Made by a program: the position numbers and the translations under genes
Shown here: piece by piece, positions 1 to 7,232 of the stretch
Numbering within the stretch: the stretch's first letter is position 1
Layout: each line of letters opens with the position of its first letter
Origin: Bacillota bacterium
GTDB taxonomy: Bacteria; Bacillota; Sulfobacillia; JAJZYS01; JAJYTV01
Assembly (NCBI GenBank): GCA_021792885.1
Contig: JAJYTV010000001.1
Span: forward strand, 1-32,087
Reading direction: 5' to 3'
DNA length: 32,087 nt
Notes under the pieces: generated by a model
The model's database searches: none
Seen by the model: only the letters and a program-made list of their open reading frames with translations
Told to the model about the DNA's origin: nothing

Positions 1-160
1 ACGCCCCCTCGAAAGCCTTGCCCGCCATGCACTTCGACAGCGGTTGGTCCGTTCCCCGCACTTTGTCTACCCGCAGAACCTTCTGGTCAGCGACGCGTGA
101 CGCGGGGGCAGTGACCCGGAGACAGACCTGCGTGCCGAATCAAGCATGGGTGGTGTCAAC
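1..160. other. Flank of the IS607-type element, no gene recognised
   Basis: No open frame here has a ribosome binding site or a recognisable product. In the orientation of the insertion element this is DNA just beyond its right end, so for a TnpB system it would supply the guide part of the associated RNA. The exact junction cannot be fixed from one copy. Confidence 0.3.
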
Positions 161-164
161 AGTT

Positions 165-480
165 GCCTGATTTGCTGGACAAACCCAGACATCGGTTGTT
201 CGTGCCGCCCCAGTGCCGACTTGCGCCGGTTGTTCTCGGGACCCGCTTGCGCGGGTGCCGGCCATCCTCACGCATGAGCCGTGGCCGGCGAACCACTGGG
301 AGTCGCCCCATGCCTCTCGCGGCAAGCCGCTTGCGCACTCGCACGGGACCAGCAACCAGCCCCACCACCGGAAGCCTGTCGGCTTCCTCTCGGGCCTTGG
401 ACCGCCAGGGCATCCGCCATTCTGTCGTTAGCCCCGCCGACAGCCTAGCCGGCTGCCGGGACCTGTTCAGGATTCACGGC
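165..480 (-). ncRNA. Candidate TnpB-associated guide scaffold RNA (omega/reRNA)
   Basis: This is the 3' tail of tnpB plus the sequence downstream, read on the minus strand, where TnpB scaffold RNAs are encoded in IS605/IS607 elements. It contains several compact hairpins: GAAGCC/GGCTTC at 371-386; GCAAG/CTTGC at 322-334; a long stem GCCGGCCAT/GTGGCCGGC at 257-289 with an inner CTCA/TGAG stem; ACCCGC/GCGGGT at 241-256, closed by a GCAA (GNRA) tetraloop on the minus strand; and CTGG/CCAG at 175-188. The structure is visible. The function is inferred from position and from knowledge of TnpB systems. The 3' end and guide junction are unknown. Confidence 0.45.
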
Positions 481-1995
481 TGCGCCGCCGTTTCCGGCGC
501 GCCTTGGTTCGGCCGCCTTGCGCTCAGCCGCCGTGGGATAGCGGAAGGTGCGATCCCATTTCAGCTTGAGATTCAGAGCGGCGGCCACGTTCGCATCGCC
601 CGACCAGGCACAGTGCCCGCAGTGCAGCCGGCTGGGATAGCCGACTCCGCTTGGCGAGAGTCTCTCGGCCAAGCGGTGACACGCCGGGCATGCTTGACTG
701 GTCCAGGCAGGATTCCGCTCGACGACCAGGATCCCTTCGCGCAAGGCCAGATCACGCACATGCCTCAGGACCTGCCCCCGCAGCCAGTAGGAGCGCTTGC
801 GGTTCGTCCTTCGACTCCAGGAAAGGCCCCGCTCTGGACGGTACGGGCGCAGGTGCTCGAAGACGAGGACTTGCAGCCCGAGGGTTACCGCCCAGGCGAC
901 GATGCGCGCGGCGATCTGCCAGGCCAGGGAGGCGTCGAGATTGCGGACGTACGCCCAGAGCGCGCGGTTCGAGCGCTCGCCCTTGACCGGGGTTCCCGAC
1001 GCCTTCTGCTTGCGCGCGACCTTGCGTAGCGTACGTTCGCGCTTTGCGTTTTCCTGCGCGTGCCAGACCGTCTCGACGCCTATGCAGCGCTCGCCCTCCC
1101 AGGCCGCAGCCACGGCCGAGTCGGCGTTGAGATCGATCGTGCCTACCTTGAGGGTTGGCTCCTTGAGCCGCCGCTCCTCCGCCTTGCCCTTGACCTCGAC
1201 GCGCTTCTCGAAGGGCACGTGCAGGTAGAAGCCATCCGGCTTCGCGACCAGCGTCGGCGACTGCGCGACCCAGACGCCGGGGGACGCGCGCAGGCGCTCC
1301 TTCTCCTCGCTCGTGCGACGCTCCCTGCGCTCATCAGCCATGCGAGCGTTCTGCCCTGCCCGCTCTGCGGCGATGCGCGCCTGCTCCGCCTCCGACCGGG
1401 TAAAAAGGTCCAACGCGTAGGGAGGCATCTGCAAAGGCACGTCGATCCAACGCCAGCGACCGCCCGACAGAACTTTGAGGCAGCAGGAGCCCTTGCGCAG
1501 CCGGTCTACGTCCAGGTGGTACATGCCGCCATAGAGCGTCACGTTGGGGTGCGGGTCGGGCGGCCTCGGCTCCCTGCCGCGCGTTGCAGGGTCTGCCATC
1601 TCCCACAGCTTGTGGTTCGTGAGATGACTCGCGACGGCGCCAGAGGCCGCGTTGATCGCCGCGCGGCGCAGCGTGACGGGCATCTGGGGGCAAACCTCGC
1701 TGAAGTCGTGGAGTACCGTGGGGTGATCCTCCGTGCGCACGGTCACGCGCTCAGCCCAAGTGAGCAGGTCCTTCCCGGTCCAGGAGACCTCGCGCTCCTC
1801 GCCCCTGCGCGCCCTGACGGTTTTCTTCTCCTCGTAGACGTCGGGGTGTTCGAGGAACAGATCCGTGTAAAAACGTATGGCCTTGGCCCATTCGACCTGC
1901 GTGCTCGCGATCGCCCGGATCGCGAGGGGGTCCGCACCCTCGGCGATGCGCAGGCGGACGGTGCGGGTGACGCCGACGAGAATCGGATCAGGCAT
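445..1995 (-). CDS. tnpB: TnpB RNA-guided nuclease of an IS607-type element
   Basis: A protein of 516 residues. TnpB proteins are RNA-guided DNA nucleases related to the ancestors of Cas12 and cut at the transposon donor or target site. The RuvC catalytic triad is intact: D288 in GTIDLNAD, E380 in LVFEHL and D467 in SGDANVAA. The zinc-ribbon insert is present (C436-x2-C439 and C459-x2-C462). Length is above the roughly 400 residues common for TnpB; the extra material lies in the N-terminal half, including a charged Arg/Glu-rich segment around 200-235. The ATG at 1995 overlaps the tnpA stop by 8 nt (ATGCCTGA), implying translational coupling. The frame is open throughout, so the nuclease looks functional. 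What is inferred is activity on DNA; the family assignment itself is secure. Confidence 0.92.
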   Translation of the reverse strand: MPDPILVGVTRTVRLRIAEGADPLAIRAIASTQVEWAKAIRFYTDLFLEHPDVYEEKKTVRARRGEEREVSWTGKDLLTWAERVTVRTEDHPTVLHDFSEVCPQMPVTLRRAAINAASGAVASHLTNHKLWEMADPATRGREPRPPDPHPNVTLYGGMYHLDVDRLRKGSCCLKVLSGGRWRWIDVPLQMPPYALDLFTRSEAEQARIAAERAGQNARMADERRERRTSEEKERLRASPGVWVAQSPTLVAKPDGFYLHVPFEKRVEVKGKAEERRLKEPTLKVGTIDLNADSAVAAAWEGERCIGVETVWHAQENAKRERTLRKVARKQKASGTPVKGERSNRALWAYVRNLDASLAWQIAARIVAWAVTLGLQVLVFEHLRPYRPERGLSWSRRTNRKRSYWLRGQVLRHVRDLALREGILVVERNPAWTSQACPACHRLAERLSPSGVGYPSRLHCGHCAWSGDANVAAALNLKLKWDRTFRYPTAAERKAAEPRRAGNGGAAVNPEQVPAAG

Positions 1996-2635
1996 CGCCC
2001 ATCACCTCGTCATCCAGTTCCTGCGCCGCCTCCTGGACTTTGTGGCGGAATCGCTGTGACCGCCTCCCGTAGAGCCTTGCGGCGAACACGGCGATGATCG
2101 CGAGCATGTCCTGTACAAGTTCCTGGGTCGCGTCGGTTGCGACCGGTCCATCCAAGACCTCGACGCGGACGCCGTGTGCCGCCAGCGCTTCGACAACGTA
2201 GGCGAAGCCGAAGCGCGCCAGGCGGTCCTTGAACTCAACCAGCACTACATCGATCTCGTCGGAGGCGGCCATGTGGAACAGGCGGTGCAAGCCCTTGCGC
2301 TTCTCGTTCAGTCCCGAGGCCCGTTCCGTGACGGTTGCCACCAGTTTGTAGCGCCGCTCTGCTGCCGCCGCGACCAATCGTTCGCGCTGCCGATCGAGGT
2401 TGCCAGCCTCCGCCTGCTTGCCGCTGGAGACACGAGCGTAGACGACGCAACGCGGCACCGCCCTTGCCTTTGTGTGAAGCAACGCGTCGACCTCACCTGC
2501 CGGGAATCTCCGTTGCCCCGTCGGCAGACGCACAGGATGCAACCGCCCCGCCTTCTCCCAGCGGTAGACGGTACGTACAGTCATGCCAAGACGCTCGGCG
2601 ACCTGCCCGGTGGAGAGCATTTGTTCGTGGTTCAT
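1988..2635 (-). CDS. tnpA: IS607-family serine recombinase (transposase TnpA)
   Basis: A 215-residue protein. Residues 7-55 form a MerR/excisionase-type helix-turn-helix (STGQVAERLGMTVRTVYRWE) that recognises the element ends. Residues from about 62 are the serine resolvase catalytic domain: YARVSSGKQ places the nucleophile Ser at 70, followed by DRQ at 81-83 and the DRLARFG arginine motif. This N-terminal DNA-binding arrangement is diagnostic of IS607 and differs from classical resolvases, where the HTH is C-terminal. The protein is full length and uninterrupted. The start at 2635 has no clear Shine-Dalgarno sequence but follows a promoter by only 6 nt, suggesting a leaderless transcript. 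It is followed by, and overlaps, tnpB. Confidence 0.92.
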   Translation of the reverse strand: MNHEQMLSTGQVAERLGMTVRTVYRWEKAGRLHPVRLPTGQRRFPAGEVDALLHTKARAVPRCVVYARVSSGKQAEAGNLDRQRERLVAAAAERRYKLVATVTERASGLNEKRKGLHRLFHMAASDEIDVVLVEFKDRLARFGFAYVVEALAAHGVRVEVLDGPVATDATQELVQDMLAIIAVFAARLYGRRSQRFRHKVQEAAQELDDEVMGDA

Positions 2636-2670
2636 ATTCCCATCGTGGGATGTCCGTCATCCCTTGTCAA
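2636..2670 (-). promoter_or_regulatory. Promoter and inverted repeats at the IS607 left end
   Basis: On the minus strand TTGACA (2665-2670) is followed after 17 bp by CACGAT (2642-2647), and the tnpA ATG begins 6 nt later. The spacer and -10 are built of overlapping inverted repeats (GGGATG/CATCCC and TCCCA/TGGGA), so recombinase binding here could also repress its own transcription. The -35 match is perfect and the -10 is weak. Confidence 0.45.
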
Positions 2671-2724
2671 GGGGTGTCAGGGACTCAGGGCGGCTCCACG
2701 CTACGGCCAGAACGTGAAGATGGG

Positions 2725-2762
2725 GTTGCGCCGGCACGGAGGTTTCGTTGCGCCAGCGCAAC
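2725..2762 (+). repeat. GTTGCGCC direct repeat and GTTGCGC-N2-GCGCAAC palindrome
   Basis: GTTGCGCC occurs at 2725-2732 and again at 2747-2754. The second copy forms a perfect palindrome with GCGCAAC (2747-2762). It lies in the roughly 220-bp non-coding stretch between tnpA and the phosphate-type transporter. It may be an operator for the transporter or part of the insertion-element end; the sequence does not decide. Confidence 0.35.
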
Positions 2763-2858
2763 ATGGCGTTAACGCAATCAACACGCAACGGCAATCGGTG
2801 GATGCGACGGTCCAGGGGGGAGGGGAGTACGTCCTGCCCCAGCGAAGGAGGAGACCGC

Positions 2859-4241
2859 ATGGCCCAACGCAGTGGTTCGGTGACCGGGGCGCTCAACGAT
2901 GCGCCACTGAGCCTGTTCCATTTGAGAACAGTGCTGACCGCCGGGATGGGCTTCTTCACGGACGCCTATGATCTCTTCATCATCAGCGCGGCCGTCACGC
3001 TGATCAAGGTGCAGTGGGCGCCGAGCGCGACGATGCTCGGCCTGCTCTCGAGCACGGCACTGATCGCGGCCTTCGTCGGCGCCTTCCTGTTCGGGCGCAT
3101 CGCGGACGTCTTCGGCCGCAAGTCGATCTACGGCCTCGAAGCGGCCATCATGGCCGGTGGTGCGATCGCGTCTGCGTTCGCGCCGAACATCCTCTGGCTG
3201 ATCATCTTCCGTTTCATCCTCGGCGTCGGGATCGGCGGGGACTACCCGGTCTCGGCGGTCTTGATGAGTGAGTACTCGAACCGCAAGGACCGGGGCAAGC
3301 TCGTGGGCCTCGTCTTCTCCATGCAGGCGCTCGGCCTTGTCGCGGGCCCGATCGTCGCGATGACCCTGCTCGCGTCGGGCGTGCCCGGCGACGTCGCCTG
3401 GCGCCTGATGCTCGGCCTCGGTGCGTTGCCCGCGCTCGCGGTCATCTACCTGCGCCGGACCCTGCCGGAGTCCCCGCGCTACATCGCCCGCGTCCGCGGC
3501 AAGGCACAAGACGCGTCCCGCGCGGTACGCGAGTACACGGGCGGACAGGTCGTGGCCGCGGTGGACGCCGAGCCGAAGGTGCGCCTCTCCTTCTGGCAGT
3601 TCCTGCGCGACAAGCGCTACCTGCGCCTCCTGCTCGGCACCGCCGGCACCTGGTTCGTCTTCGACTACGCCTACTACGGCAACTCCATCTCGACGCCGCT
3701 GATCATCAAGGCGGTGGCACCGGCTGCGACTTCGCTCGAGACGATGGCGTGGACCCTGATCATCTTCTCCGTGGCGGCGGTCCCAGGCTACCTCCTCGCG
3801 TTCCTCAAGCTCGACGACATCGGCCACAAGCGCCTGCAGTGGATCGGGTTCACGCTGATGGGCCTCGCCTTCCTGGCCCTCGGCGTGATCCCGGGCATCA
3901 CGTCGATGCTGATCCCCTTCCTCGTGATCTACGGCGTCAGCTACTTCTTCGCGGAGTTCGGACCGAACACGACGACCTTCGTGCTGAGCGCCGAGCTCTA
4001 CCCCGTGAACATGCGCACGACCGGCCACGGCCTCTCGGCCGGCATCGCCAAGGTGGGCGCGTTCATCGGGGTGTTCGTCTTCCCGATCCTCAGCGCCGCC
4101 TTCGGCGTCGCGGGGACGCTGCGCATCACCTTCGTCTTCGCGATGGTCGGCGTCCTGCTGACGATGCTCCTGCCGGAGCCGGCGAAGCAGGACCTCGAGG
4201 CGGTCTCCTACGAGGAGAACCTGGTCGCGCAGGAAGCCTGA
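2859..4241 (+). CDS. MFS transporter, inorganic phosphate:H+ symporter-like (PHS family)
   Basis: A 460-residue integral membrane protein with the length and 12-helix hydrophobic pattern of the major facilitator superfamily. The first helix carries GFFTDAYDLF, and helix 4 carries GVGIGGDYPVSA, which together are the signature of the Pho84-like phosphate:proton symporters. The MFS loop motif GRIADVFGRK follows helix 2. It would import phosphate or a related solute. The start was moved 37 codons inside the longest open frame because AAGGAGGAG at 2845-2853 sits directly before the ATG at 2859 and the protein then begins just before helix 1. Organic acid or sugar transport cannot be excluded, since sister MFS families share the first motif. 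Confidence 0.82.
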   Translation: MAQRSGSVTGALNDAPLSLFHLRTVLTAGMGFFTDAYDLFIISAAVTLIKVQWAPSATMLGLLSSTALIAAFVGAFLFGRIADVFGRKSIYGLEAAIMAGGAIASAFAPNILWLIIFRFILGVGIGGDYPVSAVLMSEYSNRKDRGKLVGLVFSMQALGLVAGPIVAMTLLASGVPGDVAWRLMLGLGALPALAVIYLRRTLPESPRYIARVRGKAQDASRAVREYTGGQVVAAVDAEPKVRLSFWQFLRDKRYLRLLLGTAGTWFVFDYAYYGNSISTPLIIKAVAPAATSLETMAWTLIIFSVAAVPGYLLAFLKLDDIGHKRLQWIGFTLMGLAFLALGVIPGITSMLIPFLVIYGVSYFFAEFGPNTTTFVLSAELYPVNMRTTGHGLSAGIAKVGAFIGVFVFPILSAAFGVAGTLRITFVFAMVGVLLTMLLPEPAKQDLEAVSYEENLVAQEA

Positions 4242-4267
4242 CAGGACCATCCCAAAACGGGTCCACA

Positions 4268-4309
4268 GACGAGGCGAGGGGCTGTCCCAGTGCAGACCCT
4301 CGCCTCGTC
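4268..4309. terminator. Bidirectional terminator hairpin between the transporter and the MerR gene
   Basis: GACGAGGCGAGGG (4268-4280) pairs perfectly with CCCTCGCCTCGTC (4297-4309), a 13-bp stem with a 16-nt loop between two convergent genes. There is no U-tract on either strand. Confidence 0.65.
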
Positions 4310-4315
4310 ACCCTG

Positions 4316-5068
4316 CTACTCTTCCGCCTCGAGCTTGTCGCAGTAGGCGTGGACCGCCTGCCGCATGAACTGCGAGAGACCCGGGCGGAGCTTCTCGTAG
4401 GTTCTCTTGAAGCGCTCGTCCGCCACCGCGAGATCCCCGAGCCCGCGGTACATCTGCGGCGGGCAGGCGTAGAAGCGCTCGCTGATGAAGCGGTGCATCC
4501 GCCCGATCTCCGCGAGCACCGCGGGATCGTCCGCAGGCCGGTCGGCGAGCGCCGCGATGGCCTGCAGGATCGCGGTCTGTTCGGTGAAGACGGCGTCCCA
4601 GTCTCCGGCCGTGTAGTCCTTCGTCCGCTCCCTCGATTCCTTGTAGGCTGCGGTCTCGCCCCAGCGCTGGCGCACTTCCTCCTCGTACTCGGCGGCGCTG
4701 AAGCCGTCGAACATCACGTTGCCCTCCATCGGCACACCCTCCTCCATGCTCTGCAGCGTGCGTTCCACCGCCGCGATCAGGCGTCCCAGGCGATCCCTGC
4801 GCCGGGAGAGCAGATCCCGGTGGTCCAAAAGCGCCTGGCGGCGGTCGAAGCCGGGCCGGTCGAGGACCTCCTTGATCTCCTCGAGGCCGAGCCCGAGTTC
4901 CTTGAAGAAGAGCACCTGCTGCAGGCGCTCGAGATCGCGCTGGCTGTAGACCCGGTACCCGCCTTCGGTCCGCCCGCCGGGGCGCACGAGTCCGATCGCG
5001 TCGTAGTGGTGTAGCGTCCGGACGCTGACGCCCGCGAGCTCCGCCACCGCCTTGACCGTCTGGGCCAC
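4316..5068 (-). CDS. MerR-family regulator with TipAS antibiotic-recognition domain
   Basis: A 250-residue protein. Residues 1-70 are a MerR winged helix (TVKAVAELAGVSVRTLHHYD, then the RVYSQRDLERLQQV stretch), residues 75-115 the dimerisation coiled coil, and residues 125-250 match the TipA-S drug-binding fold (FYACPPQMYRGLGDL with one Cys at the place where TipA proteins carry cysteines, then FKRTYEKLRPGLSQFM). TipAL-type proteins bind thiopeptides or other hydrophobic drugs and activate their own promoter. The GTG at 5068 was chosen over the upstream ATG at 5134 because AGGAGGATCT lies just before it and the HTH then starts at the usual place. The operator upstream argues for autoregulation. 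The ligand is not known. Confidence 0.87.
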   Translation of the reverse strand: MAQTVKAVAELAGVSVRTLHHYDAIGLVRPGGRTEGGYRVYSQRDLERLQQVLFFKELGLGLEEIKEVLDRPGFDRRQALLDHRDLLSRRRDRLGRLIAAVERTLQSMEEGVPMEGNVMFDGFSAAEYEEEVRQRWGETAAYKESRERTKDYTAGDWDAVFTEQTAILQAIAALADRPADDPAVLAEIGRMHRFISERFYACPPQMYRGLGDLAVADERFKRTYEKLRPGLSQFMRQAVHAYCDKLEAEE

Positions 5069-5103
5069 GCAGATCCTCCTTCCTCTCGGGCGCCTTGCCA
5101 CGC

Positions 5104-5134
5104 ACACTACACCCTGACGTTGCGTGAGGGTCAA
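5104..5134 (-). promoter_or_regulatory. MerR-type promoter/operator with 19-bp spacer
   Basis: On the minus strand TTGACC (5129-5134) and TAGTGT (5104-5109) are separated by 19 bp, the elongated spacing typical of promoters activated by MerR proteins through DNA untwisting. The spacer holds a dyad ACCCT-N11-AGGGT (5111-5131). This sits right upstream of the TipA-like gene, supporting autoactivation. Confidence 0.75.
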
Positions 5135-5158
5135 GGGGCACCGCGCCCATGCAGACAG

Positions 5159-5192
5159 CGCGGGCCCGCTCCCTTCCGGGAACGGGCCCGCG
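5159..5192. terminator. GC-rich terminator-like hairpin
   Basis: CGCGGGCCCG (5159-5168) pairs with CGGGCCCGCG (5183-5192) around a 14-nt loop, just after the stop of the minus-strand gene ending at 5203. No U-tract follows. Confidence 0.55.
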
Positions 5193-5202
5193 GTCGAGTT
5201 GG

Positions 5203-5517
5203 TCAGCGCGGCACGGCTGCGAGTGCTTCCTTGTAGCGCAGGATCAGCTGCGCCGAGAAGTCGGCGATCCGCGGGCCGGGGTCGTCGGCCTCCACGGCGG
5301 GGACGGCGAATGCAAGTTCGCCGAAGGCGGCGCGGAAGGAATCGGTCGACTCGCTGCAGGGGCGCACGCCGAGCGTACAGGCGGCGTCCTCGTGGTCGGA
5401 GGGCTGGATCGTCAAGGTCAGGGCGGAGATGTCGAGGTCCTGCTCGTTGAGACGGTGCTGCAGCTTGTAGAACACTGCGGGGTACCTCGTCAACAGAAGG
5501 TTCCTACGCTCATGCAT
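5203..5517 (-). CDS. Hypothetical protein, 104 residues
   Basis: I do not recognise a family. The protein is soluble-looking and acidic to neutral, with a basic start (MHERRNLLLTRYPAVFYKL), two cysteines in the middle (AACTLGVRPC) and a C-terminal helix (FSAQLILRYKEAL). The ATG at 5517 has GGAGGTG about eight bases upstream, so this start is preferred to the longer open frame. It overlaps the stop of the upstream gene by 8 nt (ATGCATGA), so the two are probably translated together. A strong hairpin follows its stop. Third-position GC is high, in keeping with the neighbouring genes, which supports it being a real gene. Confidence 0.6.
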   Translation of the reverse strand: MHERRNLLLTRYPAVFYKLQHRLNEQDLDISALTLTIQPSDHEDAACTLGVRPCSESTDSFRAAFGELAFAVPAVEADDPGPRIADFSAQLILRYKEALAAVPR

Positions 5518-5887
5518 CGGCGCTGCACCTCCGCGTGAGGGGTTCTTTCCTGCCATGCGGCTTCCTGCAAGAACCTCCCGCAAAGAAATCCTGGTTTCGC
5601 AGCACCTCCTGCGGCGTTCGGAGGCGGCGCTGCGGGAGCGACGCCTCCTTCATCTCGGAGAGCTTGCCGACGCGGCGAGCAGCATCGAAAGCAGCGCTCT
5701 CGGAGGGCACCGCGTGGCGCGGCGCGCGCGGCTGGACCGCGCTCTCCCACACGAAGGTCGAGCGGTCGGCGACGAGCGCTCCGATGGCGGAGCTGCGTGA
5801 GGCGAGCAGGCCGGAGAGGCACGTGAGGGCCACGGCGAGCGTGGCGCTGCGCCACGAAGTCCAGTGCGGACATGACCGCGTCAGCAT
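5510..5887 (-). CDS. Hypothetical small protein with N-terminal hydrophobic segment
   Basis: A 125-residue product, not recognised. After a short polar start it has a hydrophobic stretch (TLAVALTCLSGLLA, about residues 16-29) that could be a signal peptide or single membrane anchor, followed by a charged tail rich in Arg and Gln (SLPQRRLRTPQEVL). Support for it being real comes from the 8-nt stop/start overlap with the next gene (ATGCATGA) and GC-rich third positions through the middle of the frame. The start is uncertain: the ATG at 5887 lacks a good Shine-Dalgarno, and a GTG at 5923 would add 12 residues. It is divergent from the glycosylase gene that begins at 5961. Confidence 0.45.
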   Translation of the reverse strand: MLTRSCPHWTSWRSATLAVALTCLSGLLASRSSAIGALVADRSTFVWESAVQPRAPRHAVPSESAAFDAARRVGKLSEMKEASLPQRRLRTPQEVLRNQDFFAGGSCRKPHGRKEPLTRRCSADA

Positions 5888-5960
5888 GCCGCGTCTGGCG
5901 CGTCCTGCGGCAGGCAGGCGCACGCCGGTCGCGCGGCGAAGCAGGCCGCGGGGTGATCGG

Positions 5961-6533
5961 GTGGAACGCTGTGGCTGGGCGACCCTGTCCGACCCGCTGT
6001 ATCTTCACTACCACGACCGCGAATGGGGCGTTCCGCTGCGCGACGAGCGCAGGCTCTTTGAACTGCTCTGCCTCGAGGGTGCGCAGGCCGGGCTCTCCTG
6101 GCGGACGATCCTGCACCGGCGCGAGGGCTACCGGCGCGCCTTCCTCGGCTTCGACCCGGAGCGCATCGCAGATCTTTCGGACGAGGACCTCTCGCGCCTG
6201 CGCGAGGACCCGGGCATCGTGCGCAACCGCCAGAAGATCCTCTCCGTACGGTCGAACGCGCAGGCGCTCTGCGCCATGCGCGCGCGCGGCGAGGACTTTG
6301 CGGAATTCCTCTGGTCTTTCGTCGGAGGCAGCCCCGAAGTGCATCACTACGCAGCACTCTCGGAGGTTCCGGCGCGCACCGCCGCCTCCGACGCGCTCAG
6401 CCGCGCGCTGCGGGAACGGGGCTTCTCCTTCGTCGGCAGCACGATCTGCTACGCCTTCATGGAGGCGGCCGGACTCGTGATGGATCATCTCGTCGGCTGT
6501 TACCGCTACGGGGAACTCGTCGGCGGGCAGTGA
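5961..6533 (+). CDS. tag: DNA-3-methyladenine glycosylase I
   Basis: A 190-residue base-excision repair enzyme that removes 3-methyladenine from alkylated DNA. It aligns by eye along its whole length with E. coli Tag: it begins MERCGW with the first zinc-ligand Cys at 4, has the YHDREWGVP motif (His 18), the LEGAQAGLSW segment with the base-recognising Glu, LWSFVGG, SDALSRALRERGF, FVGSTICYAFM and the terminal DHLVGC, which provides the last His and Cys zinc ligands. The GTG at 5961 was chosen because it gives exactly the family length and N-terminus, with GGGGTGAT just upstream; longer open frame to the left is not homologous. A long palindrome ends the transcript. Confidence 0.95.
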   Translation: MERCGWATLSDPLYLHYHDREWGVPLRDERRLFELLCLEGAQAGLSWRTILHRREGYRRAFLGFDPERIADLSDEDLSRLREDPGIVRNRQKILSVRSNAQALCAMRARGEDFAEFLWSFVGGSPEVHHYAALSEVPARTAASDALSRALRERGFSFVGSTICYAFMEAAGLVMDHLVGCYRYGELVGGQ

Positions 6534-6536
6534 ACG

Positions 6537-6580
6537 CAGGCAGGAGGGCCGTCCCCGCGCGGGGACGGCCCTCCTGCCTG
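6537..6580. terminator. Perfect 44-nt palindromic terminator between tag and the DsbA-like gene
   Basis: A perfect inverted repeat with 20-bp arms (CAGGCAGGAGGGCCGTCCCC and its complement) around GCGC. It lies three bases after the tag stop and just before the stop of the convergent gene, so it would act on both transcripts. No U-tract. Confidence 0.7.
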
Positions 6581-6584
6581 TCGG

Positions 6585-7226
6585 CTAGGGCTTGGGATTC
6601 GCGGCGTTGAAGGCGAGGAAGCGCTCCTCGTCGCGCAGCATCGCCTCGCAAAGGGCGGCCATCGGCTCGTAGGCCCAGATGCCGGAGAGGAGGGCCCTGT
6701 CCGGGATCGCGTTCTCGAACACGAGCACCGGCCGTTCGCCGACGCCCAGCGCGAGCATCTCGGCGGTGGTGCGTAGCGCCTCCTCGCGCACCTTGGGGTC
6801 CTTGAGCGCCGTCGCGAGGCGCGCGCGCGGCAGGCCCGCGGCCCCGGCCGCAACCTCCACCGCGATCTCGGTGCGCCAGACCTCGCGTCCCTCGACCATC
6901 GCGGCGTCCATCAGGGCGCGCGGGACGGACCGGTCCTCCTTGCCGAGGCTGCGCGCGGCCACGGCGGCGAGGTTCGCCGCGAGGGTGCCGGTCTCGGGCC
7001 CTCCGAGCCAGCCGGGATTCAGCGCGGCTCCGGTGAGGTGCGCGCCGCGCCGGTAGTAGAACGCCTCCTCGGCCTGGCCGTAGCCGAGCGGCGCCTCGCC
7101 GCGGATCAGCGAGATCCGCCAGTCGAAGTCGATGCGCTTGCCGTATTCGGCGAGCAGGCGGTCGACCGAGCGGTCCGCGTAGAGGCACCAGAGGGACAGC
7201 ACGTCGAGGTACATCGTGACTTTCAT
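6585..7226 (-). CDS. DsbA-family (FrnE/HCCA isomerase-like) protein
   Basis: A 213-residue protein starting MKVTMYLDVLSLWCLYAD, the beta strand and active-site loop of the DsbA/2-hydroxychromene-2-carboxylate isomerase group, followed by a large helical insert and ending with the thioredoxin-fold strand GERPVLVFENAIPD. The usual CPWC or CxxC motif is replaced by S11-L-W-C14, so a classical dithiol exchange is not possible; a glutathione-transferase-kappa or isomerase-like role, or a thiol-peroxidase-type use of the single Cys, is conceivable. No signal peptide is seen, so it should be cytoplasmic. The start lacks a Shine-Dalgarno sequence and follows a candidate promoter by 6 nt. The substrate is unknown. 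Confidence 0.75.
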   Translation of the reverse strand: MKVTMYLDVLSLWCLYADRSVDRLLAEYGKRIDFDWRISLIRGEAPLGYGQAEEAFYYRRGAHLTGAALNPGWLGGPETGTLAANLAAVAARSLGKEDRSVPRALMDAAMVEGREVWRTEIAVEVAAGAAGLPRARLATALKDPKVREEALRTTAEMLALGVGERPVLVFENAIPDRALLSGIWAYEPMAALCEAMLRDEERFLAFNAANPKP

Positions 7227-7232
7227 GGGAAG

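Larger units (their letters stand above)
152..2683 (-). mobile_element. IS607-family insertion sequence (tnpA serine recombinase + tnpB)
   Basis: The element is defined by two overlapping minus-strand genes, a MerR-HTH serine recombinase followed by TnpB, which is the standard IS607 organisation. The left end, upstream of tnpA, holds short inverted repeats (TCCCA-TCG-TGGGA at 2638-2650; GGGATG-N5-CATCCC at 2647-2663) that could be recombinase sites. The right end, beyond tnpB, is rich in hairpins. The heptamer GGTGTCA occurs near both proposed ends (152-158 and 2673-2679), which I used as a loose guide to the borders. IS607 elements make no long terminal inverted repeats or target duplications, so the borders given are approximate. 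Confidence 0.75.

Noticed and set aside
163..1029. 288-codon plus-strand frame opposite the end of tnpB
   Set aside because: It overlaps the hairpin-rich IS tail and the tnpB antisense strand, with no recognisable domain.
2778..4250. 490-codon minus-strand frame opposite the MFS transporter
   Set aside because: It is dominated by Arg, Glu, Asp and His and matches the complement pattern of a membrane protein gene.
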